Source: Cervus elaphus (Eukaryota > Chordata > Mammalia > Artiodactyla > Cervidae). Taken from it: a stretch of 64,000 nt of DNA. The notes under the pieces are model-generated. The model did no database searches and had not been told where the DNA came from. It saw only the letters and a list, made by a program, of their open reading frames with translations. A program made the translations under genes and the position numbers. This document shows, in pieces, positions 23,073-34,660 of the stretch. Every line of letters starts with the position of its first letter. Position 1 is the first letter of the stretch. Location of the stretch: NCBI RefSeq assembly GCF_910594005.1, contig NC_057828.1, forward strand, positions 6,956,235-7,020,234, written 5' to 3'.

Positions 23073-25654
23073 CCCAAGAAAAGACAGCAGGCCCCCCTCC
23101 CCGGCCCTCCCCTGCACCCAGCCTGCGGCGGCGGCAGGCTCCTAGGTGACGCCTGCTCCATTGCCCTCCCTCCAGGAGTAAATACAGGGTCAGGTTCAGT
23201 CCCCAGATATTTAACTAAGAGAGGAGCCGTGAGTTCATGAATGGCTGGGGTCCTGGGGAAGAAACGCAGAGTGGTGTTACCACCCCCGAGGGGCCAGGGG
23301 CCAGCTCGCTGCTGCAAACAGCAGGCCTGGGATCTGGATGGGTCACAATGCCCTCCTTCCCCTTGCCACGGCGGGCACTGCCAGATGCCCACCTGTGAGG
23401 CCGGGCTGTCACTTGGAGAAGCTGGCTCCCCAAAACAGGCCTCTCTTGCCAGGTCATTTGGCACTCGGGTCTGCTCTGGGGCAGCCTGGAGTATTCAGGT
23501 ATTGTAGCTGGTCACACCTGTTCACGCAGAGACTTATCATCACTGCCTGGCCTCTCAGGCCCACTTTCACCTGTGGGGACCCGACACGGCCAGATGTGCT
23601 TTGACCAGACAGGCTTGATCATGCAGATGTCGGGGCCCTGCACCTCACTGATCACTCGGCGGCGTCTGAGCTGAGCGGTCTTATCTGCTCCCTCACGCAG
23701 ACCAGATGTGTTTCTGGGAGGCCCTGGCAGTCTTCACCATTCTGGTCATGCGCTCCCCCCAGAGCAAAGGGGACTGTGAGTATAACCTCCCACTTCTTCC
23801 TCGCTCCTCCAGGCGTGCCCCCACGCCGGGGCCCATCTGGATCGCTTCTGGCTCCTGACCCCGCTGACCCCTGCAGTCTGCCTGGCTCCTTCCCACTCCT
23901 CAGGCCACACCTGGCCACCCGGGAGCCCCAACCCCTCCCTGGCTGCAGGAAAAGGGGAAGCTGGCCTGGGAGGAGCCCCCAGGAAAATGAGCCGTGGCTC
24001 CAGGGAACAATGGTCCCTGGGCTGGGCTCCCAAGGTGTGGTGGCAAAGGGCTCCCAGTGGGCCTGGCGGGACAGGCTGGGCTGGGAACCTTGGTTCCTTT
24101 GGGCTGCGGTGGGAGGGGGGCCCTGGCCCCGGCCTGGCCCAGGGCTGCTGATGATCTGGGGCGCGGAGCGGGCACTGGGAGGAGCCCAGCCCGCCTGGCG
24201 TTGCTCCAGGCTCTGCCAGCCTTGGAGACCAGCAGTGTGAGTCACGCTCTGAGGCCGTCCGCAGCCTCCTGTCCTCCCGGCCGGGACTGGGGGGCCCGGG
24301 GGGGCAGCAGCCGCGGCCTGGGCCAGTCAGAGCCGGCAGAACCGCCTGGGGGAGGGCAAGGCCCGGGTCCGAGCCCTCTTCTCTCAGCAGAGGTAGTTCC
24401 TGAGCTCTGGCTGGGCACCGGCCACCACTCCCGCTGCCCCGTTAAGATGAAATGCCTCACCGATGGATGCCAGATGGCGTCCACATCCGTCCACACCTGC
24501 CCTCGGGGGCTCCGGCCTGGGTCTCCCCGTCTGGCTGTCTTGCCCGTTCGCCATGTTTTCTCTGCGGTGCTCCCCTTCTCCATCAGGATGGGACTGCTGG
24601 AGCTGGAGGTCGGAACAGCGCCCATCTGGGCCCAAGCCGCTTGGGCTGGGGAGGGGGCACATGAGGGAACTCGGAGGGGCCTGGCGCTGCCGTCCGCAGG
24701 CCCCAGGCTGCTGCCTGCCCTCCAGTCTCCCCTCTCTTGCTTCATCCTCTCTCCAGACCTGGTCCGCCACGTGTGACGAGTGCTGCAGGCATCCTGCAGT
24801 GTCCTCTGCCTCCTTCAGCGGGCGGTCGTGGTTGGCTGGAGACCCGCGGGCAGGCCAGTCACCTGGCACCTCCCTGGGACCTCCCTTCACCTGTGCAAAG
24901 TGGATCTAGAAGAGAGGCTGTGTGGGGGTGGGCAGAGGGCTGCTGGGACCAGCCCGGGCCCCGCCCGCCTTCCCAGGGGGTCTGTGTCCTCCACTCCGCA
25001 AAGCACAACCCCACTGTCTCGTCACTGGAGCATTCCTGACCGTTAGGGGTGCTCATCTCTGCCCTGAGAGGCTTGGAGAATCATTTCTCCTACACACATC
25101 TTGTTATATTTCCATCTTGGGCACCTGCCTGCCGCCCCAGCCCTTACTGCAATTCTGGCTACAGGGGCTTCCGGGGGCTGTATTGCCCCAGCCCCAAGTC
25201 CCCTCCCAGCCCCAGGTACCATCCCCACCAGCCCCCGGGTGACTGAGAACCAGTGTGTGTGTGTGTGTGTGTGTATGCGCATGCATGCTGGGTGGCTTGG
25301 GTGCTTCAATGTTCTCAGACCAACCTGGAGCAAAGACCTCCCCACTTCCCCACCTTTCTGTAGTTCCCCTCTAACCCAGAGTCTCCTGGGAGGCCCGTCT
25401 GGCCCACTGCCCCCGGTACTGGGCGTCCAGGTGGGCAGAAGGCGGGGTCCCTGCCCTTGTCCCTGCCCTTTCACTTCCTTCCCCCGAGGACTTCCCAGAT
25501 TTCCTCCCAAGGTCACGGCCGGGCTGGGACTCTCCGCTCAGACCTGCGCTCTGACCTCCCTTCCCCTGAGCAGGGCCGGCAGCCGGGCCCGCCCGTGCCC
25601 TGCACCTGCCCCTCAGGAGGGGTGGGTGGGCGCCTCAACGAGGCCGGGACTCTG

Positions 25655-25820
25655 TGTCTAATTATGGAGCAGGCGCTTGGCAACTGGGCGGCTCCCGGCA
25701 GGGCGTGTAGCGTCTCTGGCACCCTGGCTAATGAGATAGCGCCGAGCCGGCTGACAGAGGCAGGCTCTGTAATTTACGGGGGCCTAATTGCTGTGCAGGC
25801 GATTGCTTTTTAATGTGATC
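25655..25820. promoter_or_regulatory. Candidate enhancer: cluster of TAAT homeodomain cores
   Basis: Five TAAT cores in 160 bp: CTAATTAT (25658-25665), TAATGAG (25729), TAATTTA (25770), CTAATTG (25784), TAATGTG (25811). The local sequence is complex, unique-looking and free of recognisable repeats. Function is inference only. Confidence 0.35.
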
Positions 25821-26204
25821 AGGAGCAAAGGCCCTCTCCTTCTTCTTCTTCTTTTTTTTCCCCTCCCTTTAATCCATCCAACTGGGAGAAACGGAGTTCT
25901 GGTCTCACCTCATATGTTGTTCCAGCCTGAACTCAATGGCCACGAGGGGGCCGTTCAACAATCTTTACTTCTGAACCACTGTTCAGAGCAGGGTCCCGAG
26001 CCACCTGGTGCTTGGGAGATGCAGAGCGGAAGTTGGAGGTGCCCGCATCGCCCCTCAGATTACCACCCTTTGGCACCTGTCATGCGTGTCCTGCAGTCAG
26101 CACGCAAGTCAGTCTCATCCACTGGGCCCCCGACTCTTGGTCTTTTCTGGACCAAGAACCCTTTGAGAGTCTCACGAATGCTTCTCTCACCCTCTCTCTC
26201 AAAA

Positions 26205-26400
26205 ACAATAAGAGTTAACACTAATCGTCCTCTTATTCTGTTCCAAGCACTGTGGCAAGTTATTTATATACATTCCCCATTAAACCCTCACTGTGCCCCT
26301 AGGAGAAAGGTACTATATAGTCCCCATTTCACAGGCCAGGAAAGGAGACACAGAGTGGAGAATAATTTGCCACATCACACAGATAAGACTTGAATCCAGC
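26205..26400 (-). mobile_element. MIR SINE fragment
   Basis: CCAAGCACTGTGGCAAGTTA, GTCCCCATTTCACAGGCCAG, TTGCCACATCACACAGATAA: reverse MIR. Confidence 0.72.
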
Positions 26401-28727
26401 TGATTGACTCCACTTGAATATGTTCATTTGTAGAGTCTCTCTTTAGAACTATGCAGTCTCCACCACACACACACGTACACACACACACCCCCTGAGTCAG
26501 CATTGGCATATAACAGTATGCTTTTTTTTACAGACTCTCTGAGCTCTCTGCTGGCTCCAGGGTATAAAATTCTCCACGTTCAGGTCTCCTGAACCCAGAC
26601 TGGGAGACACCTAAGAGCAGCAACTCTAGCCATCGTCGTGACCGCTGGAGAGACAGCACTTAATTAGTGTTTACTGAAGGAAGGAAAGGGGAGGCAGCGG
26701 GGAGGACATGGTCCCTGCCTTCGAGAAGTTCAGGATCTAATTAGTTGGACAAGATACACAGATTCAAGGAAGACTTTCACAACTCAGAAGAAGAGAGGAC
26801 CCCCAAGCTGTCCAAGCAGAATCCGCCGTGGTGACCAAGGTGGCAGGGCTGGAGCCCTTTGGGAAGAAGTCACCCAGATGCCCACAGTGCTCCTGACAGC
26901 TTTGTCTGCTGTCTCTCCGGAGCGGTGGGGCCGGGGAGTCCCCCAGGTTCTTGCCTGCTCTCTCCTCTCAGCACAGCCTAACAACTCAGCAGTCACAGCA
27001 CCCCAATCTCTCTTCCCTGCCTCCATCACTCCTTGGCCCCTCACATGAGGCTTCTGCCAACCCCCACCCGCAGAACTGCCCTCATCAAGGTCACCAGTGT
27101 TGAGTGACTGACCACCTCCATCTGCCCAGGACTTTTCAGTCTAGAGCTGGATGAGCCCTGGGAGAAGTGGGACTGTTTGCTTCCTAGTTGCCAAATTCAA
27201 TGATAATTTTCAGTCCTTCACCAGCTTGACTGCCAGGCTCCTCTTGATGCCTCCTTCCTTCTTGATGCCCTCTCTGCTCAAGGCTCCTGACTTGTTCTTC
27301 ACCTCTTCTGTCCGCTCCGTTTCCTCTGCCAATTCAGTCCCACCCTTTTGGTTCTCCAGACCTACTAAACGCTAAATCCTGGGAATACAAAGGCTACAGA
27401 TGTGGTGTCTGGCCTTAGGAAGCTCATAGCATAGTAAGGAAGACAGACACAGAGTCCCCCGTGTATCAGGAGGCCCTCGGGGAGAGAGGTGTGCAGAGGG
27501 AGCAGAACTGATTCAGGCTGCGGAGTGATTGAGCCTGTCTGGACAGCATCGAAGGTGTGACTTCTGAGCTGGGCTTTGAGGAACAAGGAGGCGTTAACCA
27601 GACACCAGGAGGAAGCCTCTCTTGCTGGTGAGGACAACATAAGCAAAGTCACAGTGAAATACAGCAGATGTGCAAGGGAACTACATGCAGATTGATGTGG
27701 CCGGGCATACACCAGTGGGGGAGGTCAGGATGAGCTGGCGAGGGAGGCAGAGGCCAGGTCACCTAGGGGCCTCGTAGGCCAGGCCTCCACAAGCAACTCC
27801 CTGAACGAGCTTGAAAGAGGCCCAGAGTCCCCCAGAATGAAAGAAAAATACTGTGCATATGTGACTCTAGGAAGGGAGTTCCTCAGCTTTCAGCAAGCTC
27901 TGAAGGAGGTCTTGGGGGCCCGAAGGCCCACTGTTGGGGAGCTATCATGACGCTGGGCAGAGGAGTGCACTGTCTGCTCTTCACTCTTAACTGAGACTAC
28001 GCTGGCAGCTGACGGAAGGGAGGAGTCTGAGATGTGGAAGCAAAACGCCAGTGGGGCCCAAGGGTCGAAGCCTCAGCTTTCTCTTTGGCTGGAGCGGTCT
28101 CTGCAGGCAGTCTGCCATCCGTACCAGCACCTGTCTCAGGCCCACTTCGCTGGTCTCCTGGACCTTTCCAGTCGTCTCCACCAAGACGCGCTGCAGACCC
28201 CTCAAAGTCTGCCTGGCCACGGCCGAAATCAGCATCTGTGCCTGGCAAATGGTACATCCCAAGTAAGTGTTCTCAAGTTGAAATGAGTTCCAACTCACAA
28301 TGAATTCATGAGCTGAATTTTAGGACTTGATTTTAGGTCTTTCTGGGGACCTATCAACTCTCTTTTTACCCAGATCTCTCATTTCTTCAGGGGTTTCTAA
28401 AAATGTAACCTACAGTTCCCATCCCTACTAACTAGTTGAAAAGTAATTATATGCTCTGAGCACATAATATAATACAAGCAGGAGCATTTGACCCTCATCT
28501 ATAGATGAGGAAACGGAGGCCCGTGGCTAAATAAAATGGGCTTGGAAAGTCTTGGTGAGCCAGCTCTTTCTCCTCCCCGATCCTGCATGGGGACCCTACT
28601 CAGTGTCCTAACTCCAGCCTGTGCTAACTGCATCCTCATCCCATTGACTGTCCAGTCTCATTGCCTTTCCCATTTTCTTGGCTCTATGTGGTGGTTTTGT
28701 TGCCGTGGCAATGCAGCAACCTGAAGG

Positions 28728-28728
<1 letters not shown>

Positions 28729-28770
<42 letters not shown>
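28729..28770 (+). repeat. (TG)21 microsatellite
   Basis: Uninterrupted 42-bp TG run, likely length-polymorphic. Shorter runs: (GT)11 at 25253-25274, (AT)n(GT)n at about 40597-40637 and an interrupted CA run at 26463-26490. Confidence 0.97.
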
Positions 28771-28771
<1 letters not shown>

Positions 28772-29404
28772 AATGTTTGGGAGGTACTGCTGGATACAGG
28801 GGTGGGGTTCTAATTGGTCTGATGGTTGCTAGGGTCAACAGGACTATGATTGGCTGGCTCTGTTTATGTGCCCACCCTGTCCTAGAACCCTCTAGGGATG
28901 CAGCTGTTAGCCCATCTGAAGTCTGGAGTGGTAGTGCAGTATGTCTGTGTACACACGCACAAGTACAAATGTGTCTGTACATTTGGCACAAACAGTGAAG
29001 AGAGGATGTGATGTTTGGTGCGGTGGTAAAGTGGAAACTCCCAGGCCTTCTACTAGACTCATAATGGAATCAGGTAAATGATATTTTTCTCCTACTCATC
29101 CCCACTCTCCACAGATCACTGGAAAACATTTGGCCTGGGTTTATTTAGAGGAGGAGTAAGAATTGGCTGAGTCCAGCCACATCCTGCTTTTCCAGCCGAC
29201 TGGTGCAGCCTAAGGAGCAAGGCCACAGGGGTTCAGTCTGTGGGCTCAGGTCGCTGCTGCCACTCTGTTCCCTGCCAGGGACATACATGCCCTTCGGGAG
29301 AGTTTCTCTCTGTTCTTACTTAGTTTCTCAATTCTCTTGTCATTACTTGTCTCCTAGAATCCTAAGAAGGGCCCTTTGGCCAAACACTAATGATCTACAC
29401 ACAT

Positions 29405-29530
29405 GCAGATCTTCTTACAGTTAACTAAGCACTTCTACATTCATACTCATAGAAGCCTCCTGAGACGCAAGCATTTGCTTTATTCCCATTTTGCAGAGGA
29501 GGAAAACTGAGGCCCAGATAAAGGAAATGA
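29405..29530 (-). mobile_element. MIR SINE fragment
   Basis: ATTCCCATTTTGCAGAGGAG and AACTGAGGCCCAGATAAAGG: reverse MIR core. A similar weaker piece lies at 28440-28530. Confidence 0.65.
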
Positions 29531-30094
29531 CTCCTGCACCTTAGGGGCAGAGTCAGGTCAGGGCCCGCCAAGGGTTCCTGCAGTGCTTCGGGAGACTGTC
29601 TGCCTGGGTGCGGGGGGGGTGGGGGGTCAGAGGGGGGAGAGCCCGCAGCAGTGGTGCAGGAAGGGGGTTTCTCTGCTGGCTGAGTTCTGCCCGGCTGGAT
29701 GCTGCGCCTCCCAGGAAAAAGTGCGGCGGGCTTGAACTTTGGTTTTTCAGAAGCTGCCCACACAGTCTGTGAGGGAGAGCAGTTTCCAGCTTCCACACTC
29801 GGTCCTCAGGGCGCGGGGATGCCTGTCTTACCTGCAGGGCAGCGGCTTGTCGCTGGATCGGGCAAGGAGTGGACTGGGCTGCCCCTGGGCCCCGCTGTCA
29901 TGCTGCCCGGGCCTCAGCCTGTCGTGCTGGGGCCACCAGAGCCTCCCAGGAAAGCCGCAGACCCTTCAGGTTAGCAGAGCAGAGGCGTCTGCAGAAGAGG
30001 GGCCCCCGGGGCTGGGGTGCCAGGGGAAACCCCCAGCTGAGTCTTGTCTGACTCTCTGCAAGGAGAGTTATTGGGCTGCGGAAAAGGGAAGAAA

Positions 30095-30245
30095 GCATTG
30101 ATTGGGCACGGGTTTACATCTCACAACAGCCCCACGAGAGAGGGACCGTTACCATCTTCATGTTACAGACGGGCAAGCCAGAGATGTGAATAACTGCCCA
30201 AGGTCATGTCTATGTGGCTTTACAGCCCGAGGTCTTACTTGATGT
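30095..30245 (-). mobile_element. MIR SINE fragment
   Basis: CATCTCACAACAGCCCCACG, CATGTTACAGACGGGCAAGC, TGCCCAAGGTCATGTC: reverse MIR. Confidence 0.68.
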
Positions 30246-30862
30246 GGCGGTAGGGTGGGGGTCACTCTCTAGTGGAGGACCCAGGCAGTCCTCTACTAAG
30301 CTCGGCTTGTTGAGAGATGGATGGAAAGAAAATCGGCATGGGAGAAGGGTGGGGACATCAGAGGACTTGGAGGCGACTTTCCAAAGAACAGAGAAAGGGA
30401 GCAGAAAAATCAGGGTGAGCCCCCCACACACACACAGGCTCTTTACCCAGCTAGCAAACTCCGCCTGCAGCCCATGGTCACTCTCACCTGGCTTCCCCTC
30501 CTACCTGTCCCTATGCTCGTGCCCTTCCCTGGGGCTGCCAAGGCTCCATCTGCCATTCAGACTCCATAGAGACACCCATCTACAGCCCATTCCCCCCACC
30601 CAACTCCAAGGAGCAAGGCTTTGCAGTCAAAACTGAAGATTTCAAAGATTCTGAAATGCAACCCCATGTCAGAGGGTGGGGGCGACGGGACAGTCTCTGA
30701 GCAGTAGCTGACTCAGCGTCATTTCAGCTGTCCCCTCCCCTCTGTGAAGGTGTTCCTGACTCTCCTGGGCCCCAGCCCCGATCACCTAGCTGTGCTTCTC
30801 TTCCTCTGCACACCTCTCTCCCCCCGGACACTGACCTGCATGAGAATGGGCAATGAGATTTA

Positions 30863-31694
30863 TTTATTTTTTTTGTCCATTGATTTTTATTAGTTGGAGG
30901 CTAATTACTTTACAGTATCATGGTGGGTTTTGCCATACATTGACATGAATCAGCCATGGATTTACATGTGTTCCCCATCCCGATTCCCCCTCCCGCCTCC
31001 CTCCCCATCCCATCCCTCTGGGTCTTTCCAGTGTACCAGCCCTGAGCACTTGTCTCAGGCATCCAACCTGGGCTGGTGATCTGTTTCACCCTTGATAGTA
31101 TACTTGTTTCAATGCTGTTCTCTCAGAACATCCCACCCTCAACTTCTCCCACAGAATCCCAAAGTCTGTTCTGTACATCTGTGTCTCTTTTTCTGTTTTG
31201 CATATAGGGTTATCGTTACCATCTTTTTAAATTCCATATATATGCGTTAGTATACTGTATTGATCTTTATCTTTCTGGCTTACTTCACTCTGTATAATGG
31301 GCTCCAGTTTCATCCATCTCATTAGAACTGATTCAAATGAATTCTTTTTTAATGGCTGAGTAATATTCCATTGTGTATATGTACCATAGCTTCCTTATCC
31401 ATTTGTCTGCTGATGGGCATCTACGTTGCTTCCATGTCCTGGCTATTATAAACAGTGCTGCGATGAACATTGGGGTGCACGTGTCTCTTTCAGATCTGCT
31501 TTCCTTGGTGTGTATGCCCAGAAGTGGGATTGCTGGGTCATATGGCAGTTCTGTTTCCAGTTTTTTAAGGAATCTCCACGCTGTTCTCCATAGCGGCTGT
31601 ACTAGTTTGCATTCCCACCAACAGTGTAAGAGGGTTCCCTTTTCTCCACAGCCTCTCCAGCATTTATTGCTTGTAGACTTTTGGATAGCAGCCA
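30863..31694 (-). mobile_element. 5'-truncated L1 LINE with perfect target duplication
   Basis: Minus-strand copy: poly(A) appears as T-run near 30863, then L1 3' UTR, then the ORF2 C-terminus (minus-strand translation has CWWECKLVQPLW and YYSAIKKEF). Flanked by an identical 21-bp direct repeat, 30842-30862 and 31695-31715, beginning GAGAATGGGC. An 832-bp truncated, inactive copy. Confidence 0.95.
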
Positions 31695-31784
31695 GAGAAT
31701 GGGCAATGAGATTTAGATCCCAAGGATCCACCACCGACCCTGGCACATAGCAGATGCTCAATAAATGTTAGCTGAAAGGACGAA

Positions 31785-31970
31785 GGTAATTACATCTACT
31801 CTGTCCTGAGTTCCTGTTATGAGCCAAATCCTGTGCCTTGGCATACATTATCTTTAATATGCAGCACAACCACACACATTAATTTTAGTATCTTTACTTA
31901 CAGATTGCAAAACTCAGCTCAGAAAGTTTAAGTCACTTGCCCAAGGGTACACAGGAGGTGCTAGGAATCA
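31785..31970 (-). mobile_element. MIR SINE fragment
   Basis: CCAAATCCTGTGCCTTGGCA, TTTAAGTCACTTGCCCAAGG, GTACACAGGAGGTGCTAGGA: reverse MIR. Confidence 0.7.
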
Positions 31971-33717
31971 AGGCGTCCCTAAGAAGCTCCCAGCTTGGCT
32001 TATCACACCAGTGGTTCCAGCCTGGACACTCTCTGATCACTTATCTTCTAGGCACAAAGTTCTGTGACCCTGTCTCCTGTCTCCCCTCCTCTCTGCTGCT
32101 ACTCCTCATGATGTTTCACCAGATTCGGCCTCCAAACTGGGGTTCTTATCTCCCAGTTCAACCCCACCATCAATCCTCCACTTGACTACCTGAGGGCTTA
32201 TCCTAAATCACAGACCAGGTGATTCCGCTTTCCTCTGAAATGTTCTAGATTGCCTCCTTTTGTCAGGAGAGGGCCCTGGCTCATTAGCCCTGGTGCATGT
32301 AGAAGGCTCTTCAGAACCCAGCACCTGCTCCCTTCGTGAAGTCACCTCCAGCCCCACTCTAAGCCCTGGCCTCACAGAGCCGTGTGGCCAGATTCTCTAC
32401 CCTTGCACTTTGCACTTGATATTATCCCTGCTGGAAAAACACAAAAGCGTTTCCTCCCCTCCACTGTCCTCTCATCCTGTAACCCTGCGCTCAAGTAGCA
32501 GAACAACCCCTCCAGGCGGCCACAGCTCTGACCTCAGCCCTCCAGCCCAGGAACTGGTCACTTACTGCCCCAGGGAGAGTGAGCTCCCTGAGGGGTGGGA
32601 CTGCATTTCATTCATCTTTTGTGCCCAGAGAATCGGCTGTTGTTTGCACAGAAGAGATGATCAGTAAAGTTTTGTTGAAGCCTCTTAACTACATATACTC
32701 CCCTGGTTCCTTTAGCCTCATTCTCTCTTATCCTCTAAAACATAGTTTTTCAGCATAGCTCCTGCCCTGCTACTGCATGGATTCCTCCCTGCATGCCTGT
32801 ATTCTTATTACACAGGTGGATTATGGAGCCAGGCAGGTTGCTGCTGCTTCTGAAAGCCTGGAGTCTCCGGATCCAGGAGACTTTGCTCCGGATCCATCGC
32901 TCTTTGCACCCCTTCAACACGCAGCAGATTTATTCTTATAGAGCACATGGGCCCAGGAAATCTGCATGCCCTGGCAGAGAAGACAGAGGGAGCAAAGAGT
33001 TGGGAGGCCCTCTGCCAGGTCCCTGTCCTGATGGGCCCGGTGTTTCTCTTCTCCCTCCCAAGTCCAAGCCCTGTGGAGTCGCGAGAGAGCTTGTGCTGCA
33101 GGCTGGATGCAGGCTGATGTGGGATGGCAGATCTCAGGCCTATGTCTTCCAGAAAGAAATTTTTCGTATTCTTAACCACTCAATCTCTCTCTCTAGGGAA
33201 AGGGCCCAGGCTCAAAGCCTAGGACTTAAAGAGTGGCAGTCACTTTTGATCAATCGTCAGAGAGCATTCAGCAGAAACACATCCCCACTGTGGACTACCC
33301 CTCAGGAGTCCTCTGCCAGGAGCCCCAGACGGCAGAGGCCACAGACCTCCCCAATTTGGTGACCATCTCCTCTCCTCACAGCCTTCAGGAGGAAGTAGCA
33401 CTGGAAGGGGGCCAGATTGGGCACTTGATCCATCCCAGTTTTCCTTTGATCCCTGAAATCCGATGGGGCAGGGATGGTGGTGGCCATTGGCCTAGGTCTT
33501 CATCGTGGCTTGCCGCTAACTCCCTGTGAGACTGTGCCAATCCAATATCCTTTCTGGGTGTCAGCTTCCCCTTCTCTAAAATGAAAGCTGGCCTAGCACG
33601 AGGTATTCCATAAGCCTTCTTGGGCAATCCTCAGTTGGCTCGCAGGGTTTTATTCCAAAAGGAGATAATTACTCCTCAGGGTAGGAAGTGGGAGCGATGA
33701 TTATCTTTACTTACCTG

Positions 33718-33929
33718 TGTGCAAGTGTGTTAGTCTCTCAGTAGAGTCCAACTCTTTGCAACCCTATAGACTGTAGCCCACCATTCCTCTGTCTATGGGA
33801 TTTCTCAGGCAAGAATACTGGCGCGGGTAGCCATTCCCTTCTCCAGGGGATCTTCCTGACTCAGAGACTGAACCTGGGTTTCCTGCATCGCAGGCAGAGT
33901 CTTCATTGCCTGAACCACCAGGGCAGCCC
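33718..33929 (-). mobile_element. Bov-tA SINE with target duplication
   Basis: Minus orientation: GAGTCCAACTCTTTGCAACC to CCTGAACCACCAGGGCAGCC. Flanked by 11-bp direct repeats TTACTTACCTG at 33707-33717 and 33930-33940. It lies about 400 bp upstream of the CDK18 CpG island. Confidence 0.92.
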
Positions 33930-34409
33930 TTACTTACCTGAAGGTAAGTGATAAGTCCCATTGGACAGAGGGACAGCCCTGCCAGGACTGCGGCTGTCAA
34001 GAACTCTAAAGGCAAAAATGACCAACGGGGCCGTCTGTGCATTTTAGCTCCTGGGGTGCCAGGTGCTGGGATCCAGCGTCAGACCCAGAAGGCTGGGAGA
34101 GCTTCACTGAGAGAAGGACACTCAGCAAATCCCCCCCTTCCCCGGTGCCCTGGCCCCAGTCCCGGGTGCTCCAAGCCCGGAGACCTCATCCCCGGGTCAA
34201 GGCGCTCAGGGCAGCCCCAGAGGGCTGACAGAGGCCAGGCGGAGGAACGAAACCGGAAGAGGCGCTTGGACCCTGGCTCCCAGATGGGAGAGAGGGGTGG
34301 GCACCAGGGCAGAGCGAGCCCCAGGGATTGGCAGCGGCTGTGGGCAGGGCAGGCGGGCCGGGGGCGGAGTCGGGCCGTGCGTGTGAAAAACTCCGGCGGG
34401 CGCCGGGCT

Positions 34410-34510
34410 CTCCCTCCCCGCTCCGCCCTCCTCCCCCCTCCCCCCTACCCCCTCCCCCCTCCCCCCCCCAACCCCGGCCGCCTCCTCCTCCTCCTCCTCC
34501 TCCTCCCGCT
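34410..34510 (+). repeat. C-rich and (CCT)n tract in the CDK18 promoter
   Basis: Runs of five to nine C separated by single T or A, followed by (CCT)8. The minus strand is G-rich with many G-tracts (quadruplex potential). Confidence 0.9.
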
Positions 34511-34519
34511 CAGGTTGCA

Positions 34520-34660
34520 GCCTCTCCCGGGAGCCGCTCACCTTTCCCGAGCAGCGGCCGCCGCTCCGAGCGCGGGCAGGGACCCCAGCAGGGCGCAGGG
34601 CCCGGCCCCTCGGCGGTCGCGGGCGGGAGCCGGCGCGCCGCGGCCCCCAGGACACGCGCG
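34520..34660 (+). other. CDK18: CDK18 exon 1 (5' UTR), 5' end approximate
   Basis: Non-coding first exon inferred from the GC-rich sequence ending GACACGCGCG directly before a strong donor (GTGAGT, 34661-34666). No ATG here joins the CDK18 frame, so the exon is taken as untranslated. The left border is a guess. Additional small untranslated exons inside intron 1 cannot be excluded. Confidence 0.6.

Larger units (their letters stand above)
23073..30840. other. Intergenic DNA, 23-31 kb
   Basis: 23.7-25.6 kb is GC-rich but poor in CpG, with many chance open frames and no family motifs. 26775-27370, 27505-28435, 28775-29400, 29535-30090 and 30250-30840 contain nothing recognised. A G-rich run at 29610-29640 could form a quadruplex. 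Confidence 0.45.
31716..34329. other. Intergenic DNA just upstream of CDK18
   Basis: Contains the MIR at 31.8 kb, an L2-like tail (32555-32690) and the Bov-tA at 33.7 kb. 32700-33700 has a chance open frame without known motifs. 33945-34329 leads into the CpG island. Confidence 0.5.
34330..34660 (+). promoter_or_regulatory. CDK18: CpG-island promoter of CDK18
   Basis: Very GC- and CpG-rich stretch next to the first-exon donor. It holds a GC box (GGGGCGGAGT, 34361-34370), a long C-rich run (about 34410-34470) and a (CCT)n run (about 34483-34506). I see no TATA box. This fits a TATA-less, SP1-type promoter with dispersed starts. Assignment to CDK18 rests on strand, on the donor at 34661, and on the roughly 27-kb distance to the gene end, which is similar to the human gene. 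The exact start site cannot be read from sequence. Confidence 0.8.

Noticed and set aside
22670..23464. 264-codon minus-strand open frame
   Set aside because: Runs antisense through the BovB fragment at 22795-23072.
31333..31761. 142-codon minus-strand frame with LINE motifs
   Set aside because: It is the ORF2 C-terminus of the truncated L1, not a host gene; its first codons lie in flanking DNA.
32793..33362. 189-codon open frame upstream of CDK18
   Set aside because: Starts with a leucine-rich run that might look like a signal peptide, but no family motif or exon structure was seen.
1..34329. Possible exons of LEMD1 or other upstream neighbours
   Set aside because: In human the upstream neighbours lie further away, as I recall, and no matching exon was recognised here.
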